From contig NZ_GG688319.1 of NCBI RefSeq assembly GCF_000156195.1, forward strand, positions 268,088-332,087: DNA of 64,000 bases, in the 5' to 3' direction. Below, in pieces: positions 18,294-26,751 of this stretch (its first letter is position 1; every line of letters begins with the position of its first letter). A program made the translations under genes and the position numbers. Source of the DNA: Bacteroides finegoldii DSM 17565 (GTDB lineage Bacteria; Bacteroidota; Bacteroidia; Bacteroidales; Bacteroidaceae). The notes beneath the pieces are model-generated. The model was not told where the DNA came from. It saw nothing but the letters and a program-made list of their open reading frames with translations, and did no database searches.

Positions 18294-18318
18294 AATCTGT
18301 TTCTTTAACAGCTTGCCA

Positions 18319-18783
18319 TTAATTGAAATAATAAAGGAATACAGCAATTCCTTCCAACGCCTTCTTTGGTTGGTCTTTTATTTCGATAGCAAACTTGATT
18401 TCCGCTTTTGCCACACCACGCAGATTAGTCAGCGAGTGCAAAGTAGTCACCAGACGGATGCTCTGTCCTGACAATACAGCCTGACCGAATTTCATTTTGT
18501 CCATGCCGTAGTTAATCATCATTTTCAGGTTATTCACCTGAATAATCTGATTCCACAAATAAGGAAGCATGGATAATGTCAGGTAGCCGTGAGCAATCGT
18601 GCTATGATAAGGGCTGTCTACTTTAGCACGTTCCGTATCTACATGAATCCATTGATGATCCAGCGTTGCATCAGCAAAAAGATTGATACGTTCCTGCGAG
18701 AGTTCCACATAATCGGAAACACCTATCTGTTGGCCTACTAGTTTTTCGAATTCTTCGTACGAATTGATAATTACTTTTTCCAT
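18319..18783 (-). CDS. MaoC-like (R)-hydratase family protein
   Basis: A 154-residue hot-dog-fold protein. The hydratase-2 motif is visible: ATLDHQWIHVDTERA (Asp and His at about residues 43 and 47) followed by the Ser/Gly-containing TIAHGYLTLSMLPYL. Enzymes of this type hydrate (R)-specific enoyl-CoA; some small ones serve as polyketide or fatty-acid dehydratases. It is single-domain and cytosolic. It has no operon partner, so the physiological substrate is open. Confidence 0.85.
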   Translation of the reverse strand: MEKVIINSYEEFEKLVGQQIGVSDYVELSQERINLFADATLDHQWIHVDTERAKVDSPYHSTIAHGYLTLSMLPYLWNQIIQVNNLKMMINYGMDKMKFGQAVLSGQSIRLVTTLHSLTNLRGVAKAEIKFAIEIKDQPKKALEGIAVFLYYFN

Positions 18784-18903
18784 AAGTCTTATCGTTTTTA
18801 TGGGGGTTATTTACTATTAAATTGGGGACAAAAATAGGAAAAATAAACTGATATGCCACCAAATTTATAAATAAAAGCAAGGAATGAAGTATTTAGGTAT
18901 GTT

Positions 18904-19075
18904 TTACAAACCGGAAGCCCGTTTCAGTGCTTCTGACAAAATACTGTAACCCCTGCCATTCAAATGTAAATCGTCGAGAGTCAACTCCGGAAGTAAAGTA
19001 GACATCCAATGCCCAAAATGCCATGTGACTGTTGCCAAGAAAGGCAAATTTAGGTTTCTCTCCCATTCTATTCAT
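18904..19075 (-). pseudogene. SGNH/GDSL hydrolase remnant, internally deleted
   Basis: The minus-strand start MNRMGEKPKFAFLGNSHMAF contains the GNS block expected for SGNH hydrolases. In another frame the sequence continues LLPELTLDDLHLNGRGYSIL and SEALKRASGL with a stop at 18904, which is the C-terminal DxxHLNxxGY block of the same family. The catalytic middle (about 150 residues) is missing and the join is out of frame. It is a second gene within 1 kb that keeps only both ends. The remaining part of 18784-19146 shows no other gene. Confidence 0.6.
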
Positions 19076-19146
19076 GTTACTTCATTCGATAATTCACAGA
19101 TTTACTTTACTTTTGCAAAGGTAATCACATTCATATATATAAACCG

Positions 19147-20832
19147 ATGATACATTTTTTCAAGCAACCCATTTCTCACCTTGCGTTACCGGATAAATTC
19201 ACTTATCCTTTCCACTATACGCCTCATCCATTGTGCGTGTTGGCAGCGGAAGAAGTGAAAGAATATATCGCGAGCCGAGAAGAATGGCAAGAAGAATTAG
19301 CTTTCGGAAAAATGTTCGGGGTACTGATTGTACAAAAAGAGAATAAACAAGAGACTGCAAAAAAAGAAGCAGTCAATGAAATTGGTTATCTCGCTGCTTT
19401 CTCCGGCAATCTGGCAGGGAAGAATCTGCATCCTTATTTTGTCCCTCCTGTTTACGACTTATTGCAACCGGAAGGATTCTTCAAAATTGAAGAAGAACAA
19501 ATATCTTCCATCAATATCCGTATTCGTGAATTAGAAAACAATCGTTCTTATCTCGATTTAAAAGAAAAGTGGAAGACGGAAACGGAACAGGCTAAAGCAA
19601 TTTTGAATCAGGCTAAGGCAGAACTCAAAGCAGCAAAGGAGGCGAGAGAGATTCGCCGCCAATCATCCTCTACCCTTTCCGAAGAGGAACAAGCCTCCCT
19701 GATCCGGGAAAGCCAATACCAGAAAGCGGAATACAAACGACTGGAAAAAAAATGGAAGAAACGATTGGAAGAACTCGAAACGGAAACGAGACACTTCGAG
19801 ACTGAAATAGAACAACTGAAAACCGAACGGAAGGAACGTTCGGCAGCCTTGCAAAGAAAGTTGTTCGAGCAGTTCCGGATGCTGAATGCCAGAGGAGAAG
19901 TGAAAGACCTATACACTATCTTTGAGCAGACAGTTCAGAAAGTTCCTCCTGCCGGTGCGGGTGAATGTGCTTTGCCTAAATTGTTGCAATATGCGTATCT
20001 TCATCAATTAAAGCCATTGGCTATGGCTGAATTCTGGTGGGGAGACTCTCCTAAAAACGAAATCCGGCATCACGGATATTATTATCCTTCCTGCAAGGGA
20101 AAATGTGAACCTATTTTGCAGCATATGTTGCAAGGACTGGAAGTAGACGAGAATCCGTTGCTGAACTCCATCCATGAGGATGAAGAACTGGAAATCGTAT
20201 ATGAAGATGAATGGTTAGTGGTAGTCAATAAGCCGGCAGGAATGTTGTCCGTTCCGGGAAAGGAGGAGGACAGAGATTCAGTCTATCATCGCCTGAAAAA
20301 GAAGTATCCCGATGCTACCGGACCTATGATTGTACATCGCCTCGATATGGCGACTTCCGGATTATTGCTCGTAGCTAAAACGAAAGAGGTGCATCAACAT
20401 TTGCAGGCACAATTTGCAAGCAGAAGTATCAAGAAACGCTATGTAGCCGTGTTGGATGGGGCAACAGCAACAGTAGAGAAGACAGCACTGCCGCCCGGAA
20501 GAACAGGAAGAATCGAACTCCCTCTCTGTTTGAATCCTCTTGATCGTCCCCGGCAAATCGTCAGTAGAGAACATGGGAAAGAAGCGATTACAGAATACCG
20601 CATCATCAGTGAATCAGAAAAACACATCCGGATTGCTTTCTATCCGTTGACCGGACGGACACACCAATTACGGGTACACGCCGCCCATCCGGAGGGTTTG
20701 AGTTGCCCCATTCTTGGGGATGAACTTTACGGAAAGAAAGCGGACAGACTATACCTCCACGCCGAATATATAGAGTTCCGTCATCCCATCAGCGGAAAGA
20801 TTCTACGCATACAGAAAGAGGCCGACTTCTAA
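19147..20832 (+). CDS. RluA-family pseudouridine synthase with N-terminal coiled-coil extension
   Basis: The 561-residue protein carries the RluA catalytic domain in its C-terminal third: YEDEWLVVVNKPAGMLSVPG, the catalytic Asp in VHRLDMATSGLLL and TGRTHQLRVHAAHP. The first 330 residues are extra. They include a long Glu/Lys-rich coiled coil (about 120-250) and a segment with PKNEIRHHGYYYPSCKGKC that may bind metal. It likely makes pseudouridine in rRNA or tRNA; the extension is typical of a Bacteroidetes branch. Its stop overlaps the convergent MATE gene by four bases. Confidence 0.9.
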   Translation: MIHFFKQPISHLALPDKFTYPFHYTPHPLCVLAAEEVKEYIASREEWQEELAFGKMFGVLIVQKENKQETAKKEAVNEIGYLAAFSGNLAGKNLHPYFVPPVYDLLQPEGFFKIEEEQISSINIRIRELENNRSYLDLKEKWKTETEQAKAILNQAKAELKAAKEAREIRRQSSSTLSEEEQASLIRESQYQKAEYKRLEKKWKKRLEELETETRHFETEIEQLKTERKERSAALQRKLFEQFRMLNARGEVKDLYTIFEQTVQKVPPAGAGECALPKLLQYAYLHQLKPLAMAEFWWGDSPKNEIRHHGYYYPSCKGKCEPILQHMLQGLEVDENPLLNSIHEDEELEIVYEDEWLVVVNKPAGMLSVPGKEEDRDSVYHRLKKKYPDATGPMIVHRLDMATSGLLLVAKTKEVHQHLQAQFASRSIKKRYVAVLDGATATVEKTALPPGRTGRIELPLCLNPLDRPRQIVSREHGKEAITEYRIISESEKHIRIAFYPLTGRTHQLRVHAAHPEGLSCPILGDELYGKKADRLYLHAEYIEFRHPISGKILRIQKEADF

Positions 20833-22190
20833 ACAGTAACCGTACTTGTGAACACCTGCTTCTTCAACCTGCGATAAACGTAGATAAATGCCGGTACGAG
20901 GAACAAATCTGCCGCTATCCAAGCCATCGGATCACCGTAGCAGACAGCAATAAAACCGAATACCGGTACGGCATAGAGACTGACAAGAATACGAGCAATC
21001 ATCTCCGCCACTCCGGAGAACATGGCAAGATTGGTAAAGCCTACTCCCTGAATGGTATAACGCAAGATGCACAACAAACCAAGCATTGGGAAGAACATAC
21101 AGGAGACATGCAGGAACAACTCGGTATCCAACAGAATTTCCGTTTCCGACGGATCTACAAAGATCAATGCAAAATATTTAGCTCCCACCATCAGAAGAAC
21201 GAATGTAAATGCCGCATAAACGATCATCATCAAAGCACTCGCCTTAATTCCCAACCAGACACGCTCCGGTTTTCCTGCCCCATAATTCTGTCCGCTATAC
21301 GTAGCCATCGCAATTCCCAGACTCTCGAACGTGCAGATAAAGAACATCTTGATGCGCATAGCAGACGTAAAAGCTGCCACACACGCTGTTCCCAATGCAT
21401 TATTCGCACTCTGAAGCATGATGCTGCCGATAGCCGTGATAGAAAACTGCAATCCCATAGGCACACCAATGTAAAGCAGCGTCTTAGCCAGTTTCGACTG
21501 GAACCGGCGTTCTTTCGGAGTACCTTGCAATATTTCAAACTTCCGGTACATATAAATGTAGCAGAGAACAGCCGACAATCCTTGCGAAAAGACAGTAGCA
21601 ATAGCAGCTCCCGCCACTCCCCAGCCAAGTACCAAAATACAGAACAAATCAAGAATGATATTCAGAACAGCCGCAAACAGCAGAAACCAAAAAGGCGTCT
21701 TACTGTCTCCCAACGCACGGATAATGCTCGAAAGAAGATTATAGAAGAAAGTACACGGCACACCAATAAACGTGACAAGCAAATAAGCATACGCCCCTTC
21801 GAAAATATTCTCCGGCGTACGCATGATCCGAAGAATATCCTCACATAAAATACAGGTGAGAAGAGCAATCACCACAGACATTCCCGCAGCCAGTTTCAGA
21901 CTGACGGCCACATAACTGCGCATCGTACTGTAATCCCGCGCCCCAAACTTCTGCGCAACGGGTATTCCGAAACCTCCGCAACATCCATTGCAGAACCCGA
22001 GAATAAGAAACACCACCGATGTGCTAGCTCCAACAGAAGCTAACGCGTTAATTCCTAAAAACTTTCCTACAATTGCAGCATCAACAAGCGAATACGTTTG
22101 TTGCAACAGATTGCCGAGTAAAAGCGGCAGCGTAAACTTTAAAATGAGAGGTAATGCCGGCCCTGCCGTCATTTCTTTAGAAGTTGCCAT
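20829..22190 (-). CDS. MATE-family multidrug efflux transporter
   Basis: A 12-helix inner-membrane exporter of cationic drugs, driven by sodium or protons. The start MATSKEMTAGPALPLILKFT at 22190 fits the family better than the in-frame ATG 27 bases upstream. Family features include PLLLGNLLQQTYSLVDAAIVG in helix 1 and a repeated half in the second six helices. The length of 453 residues is normal. Substrate cannot be predicted. There is no regulator next to it. Confidence 0.9.
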   Translation of the reverse strand: MATSKEMTAGPALPLILKFTLPLLLGNLLQQTYSLVDAAIVGKFLGINALASVGASTSVVFLILGFCNGCCGGFGIPVAQKFGARDYSTMRSYVAVSLKLAAGMSVVIALLTCILCEDILRIMRTPENIFEGAYAYLLVTFIGVPCTFFYNLLSSIIRALGDSKTPFWFLLFAAVLNIILDLFCILVLGWGVAGAAIATVFSQGLSAVLCYIYMYRKFEILQGTPKERRFQSKLAKTLLYIGVPMGLQFSITAIGSIMLQSANNALGTACVAAFTSAMRIKMFFICTFESLGIAMATYSGQNYGAGKPERVWLGIKASALMMIVYAAFTFVLLMVGAKYFALIFVDPSETEILLDTELFLHVSCMFFPMLGLLCILRYTIQGVGFTNLAMFSGVAEMIARILVSLYAVPVFGFIAVCYGDPMAWIAADLFLVPAFIYVYRRLKKQVFTSTVTV

Positions 22191-22313
22191 ACGTCTATGT
22201 TCTAAAATCGGATGCAAAGATACGGAAAATTCAATGAATTAGTTCTTGATTTGCGTTCCTCTTTTAGTTGACATAAATCAAAAAAATCAGTATGAGAGCA
22301 TGAGTCTCCCGGT

Positions 22314-22520
22314 CTATCGTTTCACCAACCGTTTAGGTGAACCATGCCACGAGCATCCCAGGCAGAAGACTTCTGTCAAATCGAACCCCTCCATCGAATC
22401 TTCCGGATATTTGGGAACAACTTCACCATCTTCGAGCACATAAACCAGCAGCCTGTCACCCTGTTCATTCTTCACATACATAGCTGCAATCTTGCATTGC
22501 GGACACAATAACTTTTTCAT
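22314..22520 (-). CDS. Small zinc-ribbon-like protein
   Basis: The 68-residue protein, from MKKLLCPQCKIAAMYVKNEQ, has two Cys pairs (CPQC near residue 6 and CLGC near residue 56), consistent with a small zinc ribbon. The middle is an acidic strand (VLEDGEVVPKYPEDSMEG). No function is known. It follows trkH by about 80 bases in the same direction. Confidence 0.6.
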   Translation of the reverse strand: MKKLLCPQCKIAAMYVKNEQGDRLLVYVLEDGEVVPKYPEDSMEGFDLTEVFCLGCSWHGSPKRLVKR

Positions 22521-22598
22521 GCTGCAAAGATACAGATTGTTTCCGTCAACCACAAACTCTTCCAACGATGTTTCAGAAGCCCGTTCATGATTTACAGT

Positions 22599-24105
22599 TT
22601 ATCTATTCTTCCAGAATCCCGGATAAAACAACAGGAGTACACTAAACAATTCCAGACGTCCCACCAGCATCAGAAAAGAAAGTATCCACTTTGCCAGATC
22701 AGGTAAAGAATTCCACGAATATGCAGGCCCGCAAGTTCCCAATCCCGGACCGACATTGCCTATACTCGAAATAACCGTACTGACGGACTCGGAAAAGCCA
22801 ACTCCCAAAAACAAAAGAGCCGTCCACCCAATCAGGATCAGAACCAGATAAAAAGCAAAGAAAATCAATACGGTAGTTACAATAGAAGAAGACACCGTCT
22901 GCTTATTGATACGTACGGGAAGCACGGCATTCGGGTGGAGCAGATGTTTGAACTCATTCCGAATGGCACGTGCCACAATCAGCAACCGCATATTCTTGAT
23001 ACCTCCACTGGTAGAACCCGTACACCCTCCCGAAAGCATCGCAATAAACAACAGTAACCACGTGAAAGGAGGCCACATATTATAATCATCCGTAGCAAAA
23101 CCGCAGGAAGTATGCACCGTAGACACCTGGAACAATGCTTTCCGGAAAGCCAGTTCCCAGTCATAATGATTTTGAAAGACGAGCGCCAACGTGATAAGAA
23201 AAGTCAAGATACCCACTGACGCCAGAAACCAGTGCAGCTCTTCATCTTTGAATAAACGACCGACTTTTCCTTTCAAACACATCAGAAACAAAGAGAAGTT
23301 GATACTGGAAACAATCATAAAGATAGCCACCACATATTCTATATACGGAGAATTCCAGTAAGATATACTGTTCTGCTTGGTAGAATATCCGCCCGTAGCA
23401 GTAGTGGCAAACGACTGGCAAATGGCATCAAACAAGCTCATGCCCCCAAACATCAATAAGACAGTTTCCGAAACTGTCAATACCAGATAAATTGTCCACA
23501 ACCACTTGGCCATGACATTGATTTTCGGATGGGTACGGTCGTGCGTCACTCCCGTAGATTCAGCAGAGAAGAGTTGCACTCCTCCCGTGGTAAAGATAGG
23601 AAGAATGGCAATCGTGAAAAACACAATCCCCAAACCACCGATCCACTGCGTCAGGCTTCGCCAGAAAAGCATACCGTGGGAAAGGGATTCAATATCATCG
23701 AGAATAGTAGCTCCTGTAGTGGTAAACCCGGACATGGTTTCGAAAAAGGCATTGGTTATCGTATCAATGCTTCCGCTAAAATAAAAAGGAAGCATGCCGA
23801 AAAAGGTAAAAAACAACCCATGAAAGAGTGACCACACAATATCCGTCTCTCCGGCTCATCTTATTCTCCGCTCCCCGTCCGTAGAGCAGTAACAATCCGC
23901 CTACCACAGCATTGATGATACAGGTGTAAAGAAAGTATTTATAATCACTTTCCCCGTAACCAGCCGACACTCCGGCACAAAGTAAGAACATCCCCAATTC
24001 GATGAATAGCAACATACCCAGCACGCGCCCTATCATCTTCCGGTTAATCATGCTATTATTCTTACTCCGAATATACAGACTGTTATCTGAAATGTACTCT
24101 TCCAT
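22599..24105 (-). pseudogene. trkH: TrkH/KtrB potassium uptake channel subunit, frameshifted
   Basis: The two halves form one TrkH, a four-loop potassium-translocating membrane protein with filter-like segments such as GFTTTGATI, ATTATGGYS, HTSCGFATDD and SSIGNVGPGLG. The first 81 residues from MINRKMIGRVLG (24051) or an upstream MEEYISDN (24105) end in DGYCVVTLSWVVF. The frame then breaks at an A6 run on the plus strand (23808-23813); five A would give SWVVFTFFGMLPFYF and join the halves at about 483 residues. One extra base in a homopolymer can be mutation or base-calling error. As written, a truncated protein is made. No trkA is adjacent. Confidence 0.85.
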
Positions 24106-24358
24106 AACTCATGAATTATTTTGTATGTTCCCCTCATAGCCAAGAGTATGCCAAAATGAAAAGGATTCTGATAATTAGCTTGTAATCAATGCATTTATTT
24201 TTTTTCATTTTAGAAAAAGTAATCTCTAAACACCCTACCAAAATGAAAGGGTGCTTTTCAAAATAGAAAAAAGAAGAAGGTGTATTTTAACAGAATACGC
24301 CTGCATTTCTGCATAATCTTCGCTATCTTTGTCATTCCAAAGTGTAAAAAAGAAAGAG
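24106..24358. other. Spacer with hairpin and promoter box
   Basis: CACCCT at about 24231 and AGGGTG at about 24247 form a small stem followed by CTTTT. TATCTTTG at 24324-24331 is a good -7 box for the gene starting at 24359. No gene is present. Confidence 0.45.
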
Positions 24359-24658
24359 ATGAAAGCATCACGCATTGCGCACGAAAAGAAAACGGTAGAG
24401 TTGATGATCCGCCTCTATTGCCGGAAAAAAGAAAAAAATACAATTCTTTGTGCCGACTGTGAAGAGTTGCTCCGCTATGCCCACGCACGTCTCGACCATT
24501 GTCCGTTTGGAGAGAAGAAGAGTGCATGCAAAGAATGCACCGTACATTGTTACAAACCCGTCATGCGCGAACGAATGCGACAGGTGATGCGTTTCTCCGG
24601 ACCGAGGATGTTGCTTTATGCACCCTGGCAGGCCATACGACATTTATTGAACCTATAA
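24359..24658 (+). CDS. YgbA-like nitrous oxide-stimulated promoter family protein
   Basis: The 99-residue protein matches the YgbA family closely: TVELMIRLYCRKK, CADCEELLRYAHARLDHCPF, CKECTVHCYKPVMRERMRQV and MRFSGPRMLLYAPWQAIRHL. Conserved Cys pairs suggest a metal or Fe-S site. In E. coli the gene responds to nitric oxide. The chosen ATG at 24359 starts MKASRIAHEKKTVE and follows AAAGAGA. It is followed 19 bases later by an SDR gene in the same direction. Confidence 0.8.
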   Translation: MKASRIAHEKKTVELMIRLYCRKKEKNTILCADCEELLRYAHARLDHCPFGEKKSACKECTVHCYKPVMRERMRQVMRFSGPRMLLYAPWQAIRHLLNL

Positions 24659-24677
24659 CTTACTAAAAAAATCAGTA

Positions 24678-25409
24678 ATGAAAAAAGCCATTATCATTGG
24701 CGCTACCTCCGGCATCGGACAAGAAGTTGCAAAATGTCTGTTACTGGATGGATGGCAAATCGGAGTAGCCGGCAGACGGCAATCCGCTCTCGAAAACCTG
24801 CAACGGGCAGCACCGGATCAGATTCAAATTCAAGCGTTGGACGTAACCCAGGAAGATGCAGGCGAGAAATTGAATATGCTCATCGACAAGGTGGGCGGCA
24901 TGGATTTGTTTCTTCTTAGCTCGGGCATCGGTTTCCAGAATACGAATCTGAACATGGAGGTGGAGCTGAACACAGCATACACGAATGTAGAGGGATTTAT
25001 CCGCATGGTGGATACCGCTTTCATCTATTTCAGGAAAAGCGGAGGCGGCCACCTGGCAGTCATCAGTTCCATCGCGGGAACGAAAGGACTTGGAGTGGCT
25101 CCTGCCTACTCTGCCACCAAACGCTTCCAGAACACTTACATAGATGCTCTCGAACAACTTTCATATTTACAAAAACTGAATATCCGTTTTACTGATATCC
25201 GTCCCGGATTTGTTGCCACCGACTTGCTCAACGACGGGAAACATTATCCGCTATTGATGGATGCAGCGAAAGTGGGACGTCACATCGCCTGGTCACTGGA
25301 GCGGAAACAACGGATAGTAGTGATCGACTGGCGCTACCGGATACTGGTCTTTTTCTGGAAAATGATTCCCCGTTGGATGTGGAAACGGCTGCCCGTGAAA
25401 ACCAATTAA
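24678..25409 (+). CDS. Short-chain dehydrogenase/reductase
   Basis: A 243-residue NAD(P)-binding Rossmann enzyme. The cofactor motif is GATSGIGQE (residues 8-16), the catalytic set is Ser in VISSIAG, YSATK (Tyr and Lys at about 149 and 153), and a C-terminal hydrophobic helix (YRILVFFWKMIPRWMWKRLP) may touch the membrane. The substrate is unknown. It is probably co-transcribed with the YgbA-like gene. Confidence 0.85.
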   Translation: MKKAIIIGATSGIGQEVAKCLLLDGWQIGVAGRRQSALENLQRAAPDQIQIQALDVTQEDAGEKLNMLIDKVGGMDLFLLSSGIGFQNTNLNMEVELNTAYTNVEGFIRMVDTAFIYFRKSGGGHLAVISSIAGTKGLGVAPAYSATKRFQNTYIDALEQLSYLQKLNIRFTDIRPGFVATDLLNDGKHYPLLMDAAKVGRHIAWSLERKQRIVVIDWRYRILVFFWKMIPRWMWKRLPVKTN

Positions 25410-25527
25410 CACCAAAAGCAAACCAGGAAAGAAATAAATGAATAAATAGCAAGACCAGACTACTTCTTTTCCAATATTTCTACTTACATTTGTCTTGTAA
25501 CATAAACTTATAATCTAACAAAAAAAG

Positions 25528-25797
25528 ATGGAACAAAAATTTTGTCAAAGTTGCGGTATGCCGATAGACGACTCAACTTTTGGAAAAGAAACGGACGGTA
25601 GCAAGAACGAAGATTATTGCCACTATTGCTATGCGGACGGACATTTCACGAAAGAGTGTACCATGGACGAGATGATCGAGCTTAATCTGAATTATCTGGA
25701 TGAGTTCAATAAAGACTCGGAAGTGAAATACACAGTGGAGGAAGCACGGAAAACGATGAAGGAGTACTTTCCACAGTTGAAGAGGTGGAAACAGTAA
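25528..25797 (+). CDS. Putative zinc-ribbon protein (Zn_ribbon_2 type)
   Basis: An 89-residue protein beginning MEQKFCQSCGMPIDDSTFGK with a second pair in DYCHYCYADGHFTKECTMDE. The CxxC pairs form a putative zinc ribbon, and the helical tail ends EEARKTMKEYFPQLKRWK. Such proteins are common in anaerobes and have no assigned role. Confidence 0.75.
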   Translation: MEQKFCQSCGMPIDDSTFGKETDGSKNEDYCHYCYADGHFTKECTMDEMIELNLNYLDEFNKDSEVKYTVEEARKTMKEYFPQLKRWKQ

Positions 25798-25853
25798 TTG
25801 AGAAATAAAAGGAGCTTTCAGGCATGAATACATATTCAGACCTGAAAGCTTAT

Positions 25854-26138
25854 CTACTTATTTTCTTTTATAAAATCCGTAAAGTTCGACCAGTCTTCTA
25901 CACGAAACGCACGAAGATCACGAACTGACGCCTGAAACCAAGGAATACGTTTCAATGCGTCAATTGCACGAAAAAGATTTGCCATATCAGTTTTCTCTGT
26001 TAGATATACACTACCCTGCGTATTATAAAACTCATACTGACGCAACACTTTATTTATTTCAAAATAGGCATTGTTATAAGGCTCTCCATAATTGGCACGT
26101 AGGTCTGTAATGACCATATCAAAGGCTATTGCATACAT
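25854..26138 (-). CDS. vapD: VapD-like endoribonuclease (Cas2-related fold)
   Basis: The 94-residue protein has the VapD signature: MYAIAFDMVITDLRANYG, GSVYLTEKTDMANLFRAIDAL and RDLRAFRVEDWSNFTDFIKE. VapD of Haemophilus and Helicobacter is an mRNA-cleaving toxin with a ferredoxin-like fold similar to Cas2, with a conserved Asp near residue 7, present here. The gene overlaps the upstream small gene by 13 bases, as in a toxin-antitoxin pair. No Cas genes or arrays are nearby. Confidence 0.85.
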   Translation of the reverse strand: MYAIAFDMVITDLRANYGEPYNNAYFEINKVLRQYEFYNTQGSVYLTEKTDMANLFRAIDALKRIPWFQASVRDLRAFRVEDWSNFTDFIKENK

Positions 26139-26344
26139 ACATTATCCTCATTTACAGGAATAAAATATTTCTGCTCACCAAAGAAAATACGGTTAAATTT
26201 ATCACGAATCGCTATAACTAAGCCTTTGAACGGATTATGTTCAATATCAATTACTGTACCCTCTATCCATTCATCGAGTCCCGTTAACCTAGGATCCACT
26301 TTTACCTTTTCACCTTCTTTTATCATAACACTATTTTTCTTCAT
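26126..26344 (-). CDS. Putative VapX-like antitoxin, small beta-barrel protein
   Basis: A 72-residue protein with a strand-rich pattern: KVKVDPRLTGLDEWIEGTVI, DIEHNPFKGLVIAIRD and RIFFGEQKYFIPV. It resembles an SH3- or KOW-like barrel. It precedes vapD and overlaps its start by 13 bases, the usual antitoxin-first order. The antitoxin role is inferred from position and from the VapXD precedent. Confidence 0.6.
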   Translation of the reverse strand: MKKNSVMIKEGEKVKVDPRLTGLDEWIEGTVIDIEHNPFKGLVIAIRDKFNRIFFGEQKYFIPVNEDNVCMQ

Positions 26345-26402
26345 TGATTTCCAATTACAAAGATAATATTATTTCCTTTTCCGACGAATCAAAAGCGAGT
26401 AT

Positions 26403-26669
26403 TTAACCATTTATTTCCGGGTGTCTTTCCAACCACTTCACTGCATAAGAGCATGTTGCTTTCGGCTTCATCCCGTTAGCTAATGCATAGGCGTAAGCAG
26501 CTTTTACCAAGGCAGCGGCAATCCCCCGCCCTTCAATGGGTTGTGGCACAATTGTGTGGATAATATCAAGAGAATCACCTATCAGGCGATATTGTACAAA
26601 GGCGGTGCGACCGTCTACTTCTGTCTTGAACAATTTTTGTTCGGGCTGATGAATAATTTCGTAATTCAT
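26403..26669 (-). CDS. Small GNAT-like N-acetyltransferase
   Basis: An 88-residue minimal acetyltransferase. Strands EIIHQPEQKLFKTEVDGRTA and DSLDIIHTIVPQPIEGRGIA lead into the acetyl-CoA loop EGRGIAAALVKAAYAYA and the conserved PKATCSYAVKWLERHPE. The pattern matches the short YjdJ/Acetyltransf_CG group, whose substrates are unknown. Confidence 0.8.
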   Translation of the reverse strand: MNYEIIHQPEQKLFKTEVDGRTAFVQYRLIGDSLDIIHTIVPQPIEGRGIAAALVKAAYAYALANGMKPKATCSYAVKWLERHPEING

Positions 26670-26751
26670 AATTGCTGTTGTTTTAAAGTTGTCTCATTGT
26701 TCGTTAAGCACTCCGGCAAAATAATCTTAGGTTATCAGGCGCAGATTGCGA

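Noticed and set aside
21108..21848. Plus-strand frame of 246 codons
   Set aside because: It is antisense to the MATE gene and has a low-complexity Ser/Arg/Gln composition typical of shadow frames.
25854..26344. Cas2 and a CRISPR locus
   Set aside because: The protein is VapD-like; no array, Cas1 or other Cas gene exists in the window.
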